Source: Clostridia bacterium UC5.1-1D10
Lineage (GTDB): Bacteria > Bacillota > Clostridia > Lachnospirales > Anaerotignaceae
Direction of reading: 5' to 3'
Assembly: GCA_001304995.1 (NCBI GenBank)
Contig: BBZU01000005.1
Coordinates: 62,001-126,000, forward strand
DNA: 64,000 nucleotides
Position numbers and translations under genes: made by a program. The notes under the pieces were generated by a model. The model worked only from the letters and a program-made list of their open reading frames with translations, searched no databases and had not been told where the DNA came from. Positions 15,764 to 24,536 of the stretch are shown here, in pieces. How positions within the stretch are numbered: position 1 is the stretch's first letter; each line of letters opens with the position of its first letter.

Positions 15764-17671
15764 ATGAAGATTACACTGAAAGACAATGTAGTAAAAGAAT
15801 TTGACAGCGCTATGTCCGTTCTGGATATCGCAAAATCCATCAGCGAAGGTCTGGCAAGAAATGCTTGTGCAGGTATCGTTGACGGCGAAGTAAAAGATCT
15901 GCGTTATGTAGTAGATAAAGATGCGGAAGTAAGCATCTGCACATTTGAAGACGAAGCTGGTAAACTGGCATTCCGTCATACAACATCTCATATTCTGGCA
16001 CAGGCTGTAAAAAGACTGTACCCCGATGTAAAACTGGCAATCGGCCCTGCGATCGCAGATGGTTTCTACTATGACTTCGATAAAGAAAAAGCTTTCACAC
16101 CTGAAGAACTGGAAGCCATCGAAGCAGAAATGAAAAAGATCGTTAAAGAAGATCTGCCCATCGAACGTTTTGAACTGCCTCGCGCAGAAGCAATCAAATA
16201 TATGGAAGAAAGAGAAGAACCCTACAAAGTAGAACTGATTCAGGATCTGCCGGAAGATGCGATCATTTCCTTCTACAAACAGGGTGACTTCACAGACCTG
16301 TGCGCAGGCCCTCACCTGATGAGCACAAAAACCGTAAAAGCAATCAAACTGACATCCGTTGCAGGTGCTTACTGGAGAGGCAGCGAAAAGAACAAAATGC
16401 TGTCCCGTATCTACGGTACATCTTATCCGAAGGCATCCGAACTGGAAGCTTACCTGACAATGATCGAAGAAGCGAAAAAACGTGACCACAGAAAACTGGG
16501 CAAAGAACTGAAACTGTTCACAATGCTTGAAGAAGGCCCTGGTTTCCCCTTCTTCCTGCCCAATGGTATGGTACTGAAAAACACACTGCTGGATTACTGG
16601 AGACAGATCCACAAAGAAGCAGGCTATGTAGAAGTTTCCACTCCTATCATCCTGAACAGAGATCTGTGGTACAGAAGCGGTCACTGGGAACACTACAAAG
16701 ACAACATGTATACAACAGTCATCGATGACGAAGACTATGCTGTAAAACCCATGAACTGTCCCGGCGGTATGCTGATCTACAAACAGGATATGCATTCTTA
16801 CAGAGATCTGCCTATCCGTATGGGTGAAATCGGTCTGGTACACAGACATGAAAAATCCGGTGCTCTTCATGGTCTGATGCGTGTTCGTTGCTTCAACCAG
16901 GATGACGCACATATCTTCATGACACCTGAACAGATCAAAGACGAAATCAGCGGCGTTATCCGCCTGATCGATGGCGTTTACAAACAGTTCGGCTTCAAAT
17001 ATCATATCGAACTGTCCACAAGACCTGAAGACAGCATGGGTTCCGATGAAGATTGGGAAATCGCAACAGACGGTCTGCGTAACGCTCTGGAAGAAAACCA
17101 TATCGAATACACTGTAAACGAAGGCGACGGCGCATTCTATGGCCCTAAGATCGACTTCCATCTGGAAGACTCCATCGGCAGAACATGGCAGTGTGGTACA
17201 ATCCAGCTGGATATGCAGATGCCTGAAAGATTCGAACTGGAATACACAGCAGCTGACGGCAGCAAAAAACGTCCTGTTATGATCCACCGTGTATGCTTCG
17301 GTTCCATCGAACGTTTCATCGGTATTCTGATCGAACACTTCGCAGGTCAGTTCCCTACATGGCTGGCTCCCGTACAGGTAAAAGTACTGCCTATTTCCGA
17401 AAAATTCGCAGACTACGCAAAAGAAGTTGCTGACAAACTGGATGCAGCTGGTATCCGTGTACAGACAGACAACAGAGCTGAAAAGATCGGTTACAAGATT
17501 CGTGAAGCAAGAAACGAAAGAGTACCTTATATCATCGTTGTAGGTGAAAAGGACAAAGAAGTGAACAAAGTTTCTCTGCGTTCCAGAAAGAACGGCGAAG
17601 AAGGTCAGATGGATCTGGCTGATGTTATTGCAAGAATCCAGGAAGAAGTTAGAACAAAAGCTCTGGATTGA
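15764..17671 (+). CDS. thrS: Threonyl-tRNA synthetase
   Basis: This class II synthetase charges tRNA-Thr. The 635 residues show a TGS domain (1-62), an editing domain with the HTTSH motif (His72, His76) and the distal cysteine in FTDLCAGPH, the catalytic core with VHRHEKSGALHGLMRVR, and a C-terminal anticodon-binding domain. ATG 15764 follows AAGGAGAG, 50 bases past the T-box terminator. Codon use is strongly biased, as in sstT and the ferritin gene. The reading frame is intact, unlike several neighbours. Confidence 0.98.
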   Translation: MKITLKDNVVKEFDSAMSVLDIAKSISEGLARNACAGIVDGEVKDLRYVVDKDAEVSICTFEDEAGKLAFRHTTSHILAQAVKRLYPDVKLAIGPAIADGFYYDFDKEKAFTPEELEAIEAEMKKIVKEDLPIERFELPRAEAIKYMEEREEPYKVELIQDLPEDAIISFYKQGDFTDLCAGPHLMSTKTVKAIKLTSVAGAYWRGSEKNKMLSRIYGTSYPKASELEAYLTMIEEAKKRDHRKLGKELKLFTMLEEGPGFPFFLPNGMVLKNTLLDYWRQIHKEAGYVEVSTPIILNRDLWYRSGHWEHYKDNMYTTVIDDEDYAVKPMNCPGGMLIYKQDMHSYRDLPIRMGEIGLVHRHEKSGALHGLMRVRCFNQDDAHIFMTPEQIKDEISGVIRLIDGVYKQFGFKYHIELSTRPEDSMGSDEDWEIATDGLRNALEENHIEYTVNEGDGAFYGPKIDFHLEDSIGRTWQCGTIQLDMQMPERFELEYTAADGSKKRPVMIHRVCFGSIERFIGILIEHFAGQFPTWLAPVQVKVLPISEKFADYAKEVADKLDAAGIRVQTDNRAEKIGYKIREARNERVPYIIVVGEKDKEVNKVSLRSRKNGEEGQMDLADVIARIQEEVRTKALD

Positions 17672-17688
17672 TTTAGATGAAAATAAGG

Positions 17689-17719
17689 GCGGCACAGATT
17701 TTGTGCCGCTCTGTTTTTA
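17689..17719 (+). terminator. Intrinsic terminator after thrS
   Basis: GCGGCACA (17689-17696) pairs with TGTGCCGC (17702-17709), followed by CTGTTTTT. Confidence 0.85.
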
Positions 17720-17738
17720 AAAATATTTGAAAAAAACA

Positions 17739-17767
17739 TTGACGTAAAGAGAAATGCGTGATATAAT
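17739..17767 (+). promoter_or_regulatory. Promoter of the infC operon
   Basis: TTGACG at 17739-17744 and TATAAT at 17762-17767 are 17 bases apart. Confidence 0.8.
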
Positions 17768-17769
17768 TT

Positions 17770-17930
17770 CTCAGGTAACAAAGAAGAAGTTCCGCTTCTC
17801 ACCTTATGGCATGGGCTGATAAGGTTAATACAGTAGTACAAAACAGGGGTTCCTCTGTTTTTCTGTGTGCGCGGCGGATTTCTTCCGGCGCTATTTTTTA
17901 TGCAGCCAAAAGGGAATATTTCAAAAAATT
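17770..17930 (+). promoter_or_regulatory. L20-type ribosomal leader of infC-rpmI-rplT
   Basis: The leader contains CTTCTCACCTTATGGC and, after a short loop, ATAAGGTTAATAC; ACCTTAT and ATAAGGT pair. This matches the leader that ribosomal protein L20 binds in Firmicutes. Two terminator-like hairpins follow: AAACAGGGG pairing within 17841-17862 before a T run, and a G/C-rich one near 17869-17900 ending in TTTTTT. Excess L20 would favour termination and shut down the operon, which includes its own gene. Confidence 0.75.
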
Positions 17931-17949
17931 TTTTAGGAGGTGCTTGGCT

Positions 17950-18456
17950 ATTACTGACTTAATGATTAACGAACAAATTCGGGACAAGGAAATTAGACTG
18001 ATTGACGAAAATGGCGAACAGCTCGGCATCATGTCTTCCAGAGACGCCCAGAAAATCGCTGACGAAAGAAAGCTGGATCTGGTGAAAATCGCACCGACAG
18101 CAAAACCGCCCGTATGTCGAATTATGGACTACGGTAAGTACAAATTCGACCAGGCGAAAAAAGAAAAAGAAGCGAGAAAGAAACAGAAAACAGTGGACGT
18201 AAAGGAATTGCGTTTGTCCCCCAGTATCGATACCCATGATGTTCAGGTTAAGGTCAAGAAGGCCAACGAATTTTTGAAAAACGGGGATAAAGTAAAGGTA
18301 AGCATCCGTTTCAGAGGTCGTGAAATCGGTCATTCCAAAGCGGGCATGTTGATTTTGGAAAACTTTGCAAAAGAAACAGCAGAATTTGGCGTGATTGATA
18401 AAGAACCTAAGATGGAAGGCAAGAGCCTGGTTATGTTCCTGGCGCCCAAAGGCTGA
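17950..18456 (+). CDS. infC: Translation initiation factor IF-3
   Basis: IF-3 binds the 30S subunit, prevents early joining of 50S and checks the start codon. Both domains are visible: LMINEQIRDKEIRLIDENGE at the N-terminus and VKVSIRFRGREIGHSKAGM in the C-terminal domain. The start is unusual. TTG 17944 is only three bases from AGGAGG, ATG 17962 is too far, and ATT 17950 is nine bases away. An AUU start is well known for infC in other bacteria because IF-3 discriminates against it, giving self-control. I choose ATT but TTG remains possible. rpmI follows at 50 bases. Confidence 0.93.
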   Translation: MTDLMINEQIRDKEIRLIDENGEQLGIMSSRDAQKIADERKLDLVKIAPTAKPPVCRIMDYGKYKFDQAKKEKEARKKQKTVDVKELRLSPSIDTHDVQVKVKKANEFLKNGDKVKVSIRFRGREIGHSKAGMLILENFAKETAEFGVIDKEPKMEGKSLVMFLAPKG

Positions 18457-18505
18457 TAAGCCGGCAGAAAACAGTAAACAAAATGGTTTTTAGGAGGAAT
18501 ACGAA

Positions 18506-18706
18506 ATGCCTAAGTTGAAAACAAAAAAAGCAGCAGCGAAAAGATTCAAAATCACTGCAACAGGTCAGCTGAAAAGACAGAAATCCAATACACAGCATAT
18601 TCTTGGTAAAAAGTCCAGAAAGAGAAAAAGAAATCTGAGACACGCTACAACAGTAGACAAAACTGTTCTGAACAGCGTGAAAAAGAGACTGTTACCTTAC
18701 GCATAA
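18506..18706 (+). CDS. rpmI: Ribosomal protein L35
   Basis: The 66-residue basic protein is L35 of the 50S subunit, recognised by the opening [20 protein letters not shown] and by [18 protein letters not shown] 18506 follows AGGAGG. It is the middle gene of the infC-rpmI-rplT operon, controlled by the leader upstream of infC. Confidence 0.97.
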   Translation: MPKLKTKKAAAKRFKITATGQLKRQKSNTQHILGKKSRKRKRNLRHATTVDKTVLNSVKKRLLPYA

Positions 18707-18737
18707 TTTCGAGGATATTTTTTAGGAGGACTTTAAC

Positions 18738-19095
18738 ATGGCAAGAGTAAAAGGCGCGTTGAACGCTAGAAAAAGACATAAAAAAAGTACTGAAACTGGC
18801 TAGAGGCTACCGTGGCGCTAGAAGCAAACAGTACAGAGTAGCAAAACAGTCTGTAATGAAAGCAATGGCATTTGCTTTCGCAGGCAGAAAACAGACAAAG
18901 AGAGATTACAGAAGCCTGTGGATCACAAGAATCAATGCAGCAGCTAGAATGAACGATATCTCTTACAGCAAACTGATGCACGGTCTGAAACTGGCTGATG
19001 TAAACATCAACAGAAAAATGCTGGCTGAACTGGCTGTATCTGATCCCGCTGCTTTCACAACACTGGTGAACACAGCAAAAGCAAAATTGAGCTAA
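18738..19095 (+). CDS. rplT: Ribosomal protein L20 (apparent frameshift)
   Basis: L20 binds 23S rRNA during 50S assembly and represses this operon through the infC leader. The start [16 protein letters not shown] is canonical but the A run at 18780-18786 has seven bases; with six the frame continues into [20 protein letters not shown] and gives 118 residues, exactly the usual length. As written the protein would stop after about 18 residues. L20 is needed for normal growth, so a base-calling error is by far the best explanation. ATG 18738 follows AGGAGGA. Confidence 0.95.
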
Positions 19096-19122
19096 TAATA
19101 GCCAAAGAGCGAAAATAAGATA

Positions 19123-19158
19123 ACGGACAAACGATGGACTTTCATTGTTTGTCCGTTT
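19123..19158 (+). terminator. Probable terminator of the infC operon
   Basis: Arms at 19123-19136 and 19143-19156 pair with one G-U, but the following T tract (TTTCTG) is weak. The hairpin at 19199-19223 may back it up. Confidence 0.6.
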
Positions 19159-19189
19159 CTGTGTATATATCAATAAATTTTATATATGC

Positions 19190-19232
19190 AAAAAAAGACC
19201 TGTTTATTATAAAAATAAACAGGCTCTTTTTT
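19190..19232. terminator. Bidirectional terminator
   Basis: CCTGTTTATT at 19199-19208 and AATAAACAGG at 19214-19223 are flanked by an A run on the left and a T run on the right, so it can stop both the infC operon and the minus-strand dehydrogenase gene. Confidence 0.85.
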
Positions 19233-19271
19233 GAAAAATCTGGTTACGATAAAGAGATTTTTTGTATGAAC

Positions 19272-20627
19272 TTAATCATCGCCATATAATTCGTCCATGA
19301 CAGTTTTGTATGCACATTCTGTGGGAGTCAGGCCCAGCTCTTTGGCTTTGTTCAGATTCAGCCATGTGTTTTTGGGCAGTACTCTGTCAATGTCGTCATA
19401 TGTACGTTTCAGGCTGGCGTCTTTCTGGTATTTGTATTCTTCATAACCGAACATAACGCCGGCTGTATTATGCCACCAGTCTGTCTGGAACAGAATGTTT
19501 CTTTCTGCCAGTAATTTGGACAGTCTGCATTCTTCTTCTACGCTGCTGGCTTTGATCTGGTTATTGGCAGATCCCCAGATGATCTTGCAATTCAGTTTCG
19601 GGATGGTTTCTTCGCTGAGGATGCCGCCCATTGCACAAGGGCTCAATACATCAACTTTTGCAAAGAGTACATCTTCTGGAGCAATGGCTTCCATATCTAC
19701 ACCTTTTGCTCTGTATTTTGCAACGATTTCATCTACACGTGCGCTGTTAATGTCAGCAACATAGATTTTGGCATCTTTTACATTGTCTGCAATCAGACCA
19801 GCCATGGATGCACCAACTTCGCCCAGACCTTGTACGGCGAAGGACATGCCAGTCATATCATCACTGCCATTGAGGAAACGAACCGCTTCCTTTAGAGCAA
19901 CGAACACGCCATAAGCTGTCGGAGGACCGGAAGAACCCAGAGGGCCGTTGGGGCCACAGGTATACTGTACGCTGAAACCATTGTCTTTCATAACGTCAGT
20001 CATTTCTGTGGGGAAGCCCATGTCAAGACCGGTGGAGCAGCGCATTTCATCCAGGCAGAATGCCAGGAATCCGCAAACATCCATATTGTTCAGATCCAGT
20101 TCATCCATCATAACACAGGATTTGCAGCTGCCAACGGGCAGTTCGCCGGCGATGTTTTTGAATGTCATGGCTCTTGCAAGATTCAGACTATCGATGATAA
20201 CTTCCAGTTCGTTTTCATCTTTTTCATGACGGCGGATACCGCCTTTCATAACACCGTGACGGGTGTTGTTGATACCGCGTTTTCTGTTATGCATGTTGCC
20301 CAGATAACGAATATCCAGACGTTTATTATAGAAGCAGTCAATACCGAAATGTTTGCCCTGACGTACCAAGTCGATGACTTCTTCCAGATAATCGCTGATG
20401 CCGTATTTTTCATACATCGTTCTGGTTTCTACATCATTGAGCAATCTGGCGGTTCTGGTTTTGATGCTTTCCACATAAAAATCATGGTTGTAGCGGGACC
20501 AGTCAAAATCTTCATCCCAGTCTTTTGATGCCTGCAAAAAAACGTTTCCAGTTTTCCAATCATATTGGATCCGCAGTGTCGTGAGACCTTCTTGGTCTAA
20601 AGGATAGAATAAACTTCTTTTTTCCAT
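19272..20627 (-). CDS. Glu/Leu/Phe/Val dehydrogenase family protein (divergent)
   Basis: The 451-residue protein belongs to the amino-acid dehydrogenases that interconvert amino acids and 2-oxo acids with NAD(P). GPPTAYGVFVALKEAV and the Rossmann motif GLGEVGASMAG are clear. It is longer than leucine or phenylalanine dehydrogenases (about 360) and has an extra N-terminal region. The usual glycine-rich catalytic loop with lysine (GGGKGG-like) reads GSCKSC here, so activity or substrate may differ. ATG 20627 lies eight bases after GGAGG; ATG 20648 overlaps that site. It has its own promoter and a leader hairpin that may attenuate it. Confidence 0.82.
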   Translation of the reverse strand: MEKRSLFYPLDQEGLTTLRIQYDWKTGNVFLQASKDWDEDFDWSRYNHDFYVESIKTRTARLLNDVETRTMYEKYGISDYLEEVIDLVRQGKHFGIDCFYNKRLDIRYLGNMHNRKRGINNTRHGVMKGGIRRHEKDENELEVIIDSLNLARAMTFKNIAGELPVGSCKSCVMMDELDLNNMDVCGFLAFCLDEMRCSTGLDMGFPTEMTDVMKDNGFSVQYTCGPNGPLGSSGPPTAYGVFVALKEAVRFLNGSDDMTGMSFAVQGLGEVGASMAGLIADNVKDAKIYVADINSARVDEIVAKYRAKGVDMEAIAPEDVLFAKVDVLSPCAMGGILSEETIPKLNCKIIWGSANNQIKASSVEEECRLSKLLAERNILFQTDWWHNTAGVMFGYEEYKYQKDASLKRTYDDIDRVLPKNTWLNLNKAKELGLTPTECAYKTVMDELYGDD

Positions 20628-20685
20628 ATTGCAATCCTCCTTTGGCATACTGTGAAATGATTGAAAACTATGCGCATAATTTTTT

Positions 20686-20737
20686 AAAAAAAAGGGTGTA
20701 TGTCATGCTCTTTTTACGGAACATACAACACCCTTTT
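20686..20737 (-). promoter_or_regulatory. Terminator-like hairpin in the dehydrogenase leader
   Basis: On the minus strand, AAAAGGGTGTTGTATGT near 20737-20721 pairs with ACATACACCC ending at 20694, followed by an eight-base T run. It lies between the promoter at 20782-20810 and the ribosome site, so it could control read-through. An ACGG/CCGT pair nearby offers an alternative fold. Confidence 0.55.
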
Positions 20738-20781
20738 GATTTACCGTTATTCTTTTTATCGTAGGTCCTTTCGATGGCATA

Positions 20782-20810
20782 ATCATATCATCGGTTTTTG
20801 TATTTGACAA
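20782..20810 (-). promoter_or_regulatory. Promoter of the dehydrogenase gene
   Basis: On the minus strand TTGTCA (20805-20810) and TATGAT (20782-20787) are 17 bases apart, giving a leader of about 150 bases. Confidence 0.65.
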
Positions 20811-21006
20811 TATACAACATCAATGAAAAAGGATATATAAAATTTGTAGATATGTTTAGAAAAAATACAATTGGATGAATTTTTGTAAAAGTTGTTTCTT
20901 TTTCAAAAAGAAATAGGAGCGTTTACAAATAGAAGATATACGAAATAAACAGAACGACGTTCTAATTAATAGAACAAATGCATGGGAAAGAAAGGAATTT
21001 TTTGGT
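20811..21006. other. Intergenic control region before AEC gene
   Basis: No gene is seen in these 196 bases. They contain the perfect palindrome TTTCTTTTTCAAAAAGAAA at 20895-20913 and three related half-sites AGAAC (20951-20955), GTTCT (20959-20963) and AGAAC (20971-20975), close to the AEC start. A clear promoter pair for the plus strand was not found. Confidence 0.45.
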
Positions 21007-21921
21007 ATGGAAGCAATCATTGTAAAAGCCGCAGGTTTTCTGCTGATTATCGCGCTGGGATTTGTACTGAAAAGTGTTGGATTGTTTCGGTCAGAGGATA
21101 GTCGAGTTCTGGCAAACCTGGTGTTGAAAATTACACTGCCTATGTCCATCATTCATAATTTTGCGACTCTGACATTGAGCAAAACACATTTGGTACCCAT
21201 TGGTCTGGGTTTTTTGACAAATTTTGCTGTCATTGGTCTGGTACTTTTGCTGACGAGAAAAATGGCTGGTGCAAAACGTGCCTTTTTTCTCATCAACTGT
21301 GCCGGATATAACCTGGGACTTTGTGTACTGCCATATTTGCAAAGCTTTTTTGATGCGGAAGCAGTTGCCATCATTTGTATGTTTGACGTCAGCAACGCTA
21401 TGATGTGTTTTGGTGTTACATTTTCCATTGCGATGACAGTGGCAAAGGGCAGGGGGCAGATGGATAAAAAAGAGTTCTTTCGAACATTGCTTTCTTCCAT
21501 GCCTTTTATGACATATCTGTTGATGATTGTCATGGCTGCGCTGCACTTACGTTTCCCCGAGCCTGTTTATACAGTGGCGGGGATGATTGGCCAAGCCAAT
21601 GCTTTTTTGGCAATGTTTCTGATTGGTCTGCTGTTTGAACTGAAAATCAAGCGCAGCGAGGTGAGAGATATGGTGTCTGTAATATCTGTTCGTCTGCTCT
21701 CGGGTATTGCCTTTGCCTTGATTATTTATTTCTGTCTGCCGTTGCCATTGTTGTACCGTCAGGTTTTGGCATTGGTGGTATTTGGGCCTATTTTAAGTGT
21801 TGCTCCTGTGTATACAGAGCGTTGTGGGTATAATCGCTCCGTTGCGGCAGTGCTCAATTCCTTTATGCTGCCATTCAGCCTTTTGATCATTACGATTTTG
21901 ATGATGGTAATGCACATATAA
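21007..21921 (+). CDS. AEC family transporter (auxin efflux carrier type)
   Basis: The 304-residue membrane protein has the ten-helix AEC fold with two five-helix halves. Helix 1 (ALGFVLKSVGLFRSEDSRVL) and the following LPMSIIHNFATL carry the family pattern. Bacterial members move malate, malonate or other small carboxylates, but the cargo here is unknown. ATG 21007 follows GAAAGGAAT. It is ended by a strong terminator, so the second AEC gene downstream is transcribed separately or by read-through. Half-site repeats upstream suggest regulation. Confidence 0.88.
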   Translation: MEAIIVKAAGFLLIIALGFVLKSVGLFRSEDSRVLANLVLKITLPMSIIHNFATLTLSKTHLVPIGLGFLTNFAVIGLVLLLTRKMAGAKRAFFLINCAGYNLGLCVLPYLQSFFDAEAVAIICMFDVSNAMMCFGVTFSIAMTVAKGRGQMDKKEFFRTLLSSMPFMTYLLMIVMAALHLRFPEPVYTVAGMIGQANAFLAMFLIGLLFELKIKRSEVRDMVSVISVRLLSGIAFALIIYFCLPLPLLYRQVLALVVFGPILSVAPVYTERCGYNRSVAAVLNSFMLPFSLLIITILMMVMHI

Positions 21922-21930
21922 TCAAAAGCT

Positions 21931-21965
21931 CTCCGGGCTATGAAACACAGTCCGGAGTTTTTTCT
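21931..21965 (+). terminator. Intrinsic terminator after first AEC gene
   Basis: CTCCGGGCT (21931-21939) pairs with AGTCCGGAG (21949-21957), allowing one G-U, and six T follow. Confidence 0.85.
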
Positions 21966-22070
21966 GCAATTGTTTTCTGAATTTTAGAAAATATTGCGTA
22001 TCGGGAAAAGTGTGATAAAATAATAAAGATATGGGGAAGTTTATGAAGAGAAAGGAAAAGGAGATGGATA

Positions 22071-23047
22071 ATGGGAGTATTTGTAACAGCCATAAATAAA
22101 CTGATCATCATTTTTTGCTGGTTTTGATTGGCTGCTTTGCCAAGAAAAAGGATATCATTGATGATTGCTTTATTGATAAGTTTTCTGGATTTTTGACAAA
22201 AATCGTTGTGCCTTGTTTTATCATTTCATCCATGCAGTTGTCCTATACACCGGAATTGCTGCAAAAAGGCATTGTGGTGTTTATCACCTGTATGATTATG
22301 CACATCTGGGGGATGTTGGTCGGTTTTGGTACAGGAAAGTTGTTCCGTGTGCCACATATGAACCTTGGTATCTGGGTGTTCAGCTGTATGTTTGCAAATA
22401 TCGGCTTCATGGGAGTTCCTGTAATTTCCATGATCTTTGGGGGAAATAGTGTATTCTACTGCGCTTTTGCATCTGCGGCTTTTAATCTGGCGTCTTATAC
22501 ATTGGGTATCTGGATTATTGGAAAATATGGTGACGGCAGTCATCCAGTGCAAATATCCCTGCGTCAGCTGGTGGCACTGCCTGTTAATATCGCTATCATC
22601 ATTGGGATTATACTGTTTATTGGCAATATTCAGCTGCCGGAAGCAATTGGTGGTACAGTGAAAATGGTTGGGGATATGATTGCGCCTCTTGCTATGATTT
22701 ATATTGGCGCTGTTTTGGGACGGATGCCGCTGCGGGAAATGATTTATGACCGCTGGGCCTATGTGATTTCCTTCATTCGTTTGATTGTCGTACCATTGAC
22801 TGCCTATCTGATGCTGCGTCCTTTTATCACAGATCAGCTGGTTTTGGGCGTTGTTATTGTAGGGCTGTCTACACCAATCGGCGCTTATTGTGCTATTTTG
22901 GCGGCACAATATGGAGCCGATGAAAGAACAGCATCCCGTTATATTTTCATTTCAACGGCTTTGAGCATATTGACCATGCCATTTTTTCTTTTTCCTATTT
23001 ATTTAAGGAACATGGCAAAGAAAGGATGTGTTCTGTTTGGATCGTAA
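22071..23047 (+). CDS. AEC family transporter (apparent frameshift)
   Basis: A second AEC carrier, 325 residues when repaired. ATG 22071 follows AAAGGAGAT and the frame reads MGVFVTAINKLIIIF, then meets a stop because the T run at 22111-22116 has six bases instead of seven; adding one gives LLVLIGCFAKKKDIIDD and the rest of the family pattern (LTKIVVPCFIISSMQL). Cargo is unknown. The last 20 bases overlap the next gene, suggesting translational coupling to the YjdF-like protein and the LUD protein that follow. Confidence 0.86.
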
Positions 23048-23825
23048 AAAAATGTCAGAACGTACCAAACGCCGTCTGACTATTCGTGGTGTATTGTCTG
23101 CGTTGATTATTTTGGTTTTAGTACGTTCCGTTATCATGGGAAACTATGAAAATGCTTTTGTGTGCATTTTATCACTGGTCTTGTTTTGTGTACCCATTTT
23201 TCTGGAAAAACAGCTTGCCATTGATATTCCGCCGGTGATGGAAGGAATCATTTACTGCTTTATTTTTGCGGCGGAGATTTTGGGTGAAATCAATTCTTTT
23301 TATACATTGATTCCCGGATGGGATACCATGCTCCATACACTGAATGGATTTTTGGTAGCGGCAGTGGGATTTTGTCTGGTGGATCTGTTTAACCGCAGTG
23401 AACGGATGACATTTCGTTTGTCCCCGTTGTTTTTATCAATTGTTGCTTTTTGTTTTTCCATGACTGTTGGGGTTTTATGGGAATTTTTCGAATTTTCCAT
23501 GGATCAGCTCTTACATATGGATATGCAGAAAGACTTTTTGGTGCAGAATATCAATTCCGTATTGCTGAATCCATCTGGGTTGAATGTTGTTGTGCATGAA
23601 CCCATCACCAGTCTGGTGGTCAATGGACAGGACTGGATGGAATTTCCGGGAGGATATGTGGATATTGGTCTGATTGATACCATGAAAGACCTGATGGTGA
23701 ATTTCATTGGAGCAGTGATTTTCTCTATCATCGGATTTTTCTATGTAAAAACCAGAGGAAAGGGCAGAATTGCTTCCTCACTGATTCCTGTTGTACTGAG
23801 TGAGAAAGAAAAGAAAAAGGAGTAA
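23028..23825 (+). CDS. YjdF/DUF2238-like integral membrane protein
   Basis: This protein of up to 265 residues has several predicted membrane helices. The central pattern GWDTMLHTLNGFLVAAVGF with GVLWEFFEFSMD resembles the YjdF/DUF2238 membrane family (WD-x3-H-x3-GF and a WE-F motif). No function is established. The start is uncertain: GTG 23028 overlaps the AEC gene by 20 bases; ATG 23052 would give MSERTKRRL. It is followed six bases later by the LUD gene, so these form one operon with the AEC gene. Confidence 0.65.
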   Translation: MFCLDRKKMSERTKRRLTIRGVLSALIILVLVRSVIMGNYENAFVCILSLVLFCVPIFLEKQLAIDIPPVMEGIIYCFIFAAEILGEINSFYTLIPGWDTMLHTLNGFLVAAVGFCLVDLFNRSERMTFRLSPLFLSIVAFCFSMTVGVLWEFFEFSMDQLLHMDMQKDFLVQNINSVLLNPSGLNVVVHEPITSLVVNGQDWMEFPGGYVDIGLIDTMKDLMVNFIGAVIFSIIGFFYVKTRGKGRIASSLIPVVLSEKEKKKE

Positions 23826-23831
23826 TGGCGT

Positions 23832-24428
23832 ATGGCTGATTTTGGGAAAGTTGTAGAAAATCTGAAAAAAAGAGGATATGCTGTCAAAGAATTTGCAACG
23901 GCAAAAGAAGCGGCAGAGTATCTTAATGGCGCCATTGATGGCGTAAGTGTTGGTTTTGGCGGTTCTGCTACATTGGATGTGATGGGACTGTATGATATGC
24001 TCTCCAGTCATAATACTGTTTACTGGCACTGGAAACAGGAAAAGGATATGGCAAGAAAAGCGGCTATGCAGACAGATGTGTATCTGACTTCTGCCAATGC
24101 GCTGGCAGAAACAGGGGAGATCATCAATATTGATGGCGTTGGCAATCGTGTGGCATCTACGTTGTTTGGACATGAGAAAGTTTATTATGTCATTGGCGAA
24201 AATAAGCTGGAATCGGACTTTGAAAAGGCTGTTGCCCGCGCCAGAAATATTGCGGCACCTCAGAGAGCGGCACAGTTTGGAAAAAAGACACCCTGTGTTG
24301 TGACTGGAAAAGGATGTCAGGATTGCAGAAGCCCCGAGCGGGTTTGCAGAGCAATGGTTGTTCTTTGGGAACCTATGATGGGCATGGATGCGGAAGTCAT
24401 TCTCATCCATGAAAATCTGGGGCTGTGA
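23832..24428 (+). CDS. LUD domain protein (LutC-like)
   Basis: The 198-residue protein is a LUD-domain member related to LutC, a component of lactate-oxidation systems in some Firmicutes; it shows SVGFGGSATLDVMGLYDML, then TSANALAETGEIINIDGVGN and the Cys pattern GKGCQDCRSPERVCRA. The cysteines could hold a metal or cluster. No lutA or lutB gene is present nearby, so a role in lactate oxidation cannot be assumed. It is the last gene of the AEC operon; a carboxylate carrier beside a LUD protein suggests metabolism of a small hydroxy- or keto-acid. Confidence 0.85.
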   Translation: MADFGKVVENLKKRGYAVKEFATAKEAAEYLNGAIDGVSVGFGGSATLDVMGLYDMLSSHNTVYWHWKQEKDMARKAAMQTDVYLTSANALAETGEIINIDGVGNRVASTLFGHEKVYYVIGENKLESDFEKAVARARNIAAPQRAAQFGKKTPCVVTGKGCQDCRSPERVCRAMVVLWEPMMGMDAEVILIHENLGL

Positions 24429-24536
24429 AAAAGTTTTTGCTGGAAAAGAATGGAAAGGGAAAGACTTTTCAAGTTTTGTTTTCTGTGATAATATGTTTGA
24501 AGCAGAAAGTGACCATTAGGGAAGGGAGGCATACCC

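Noticed and set aside
15611-17695. 694-codon minus-strand frame opposite thrS
   Set aside because: It is an antisense shadow of a strongly codon-biased gene, with no ribosome site and Cys/Phe-rich nonsense composition. The same applies to 30919-33291 and 59231-60820.
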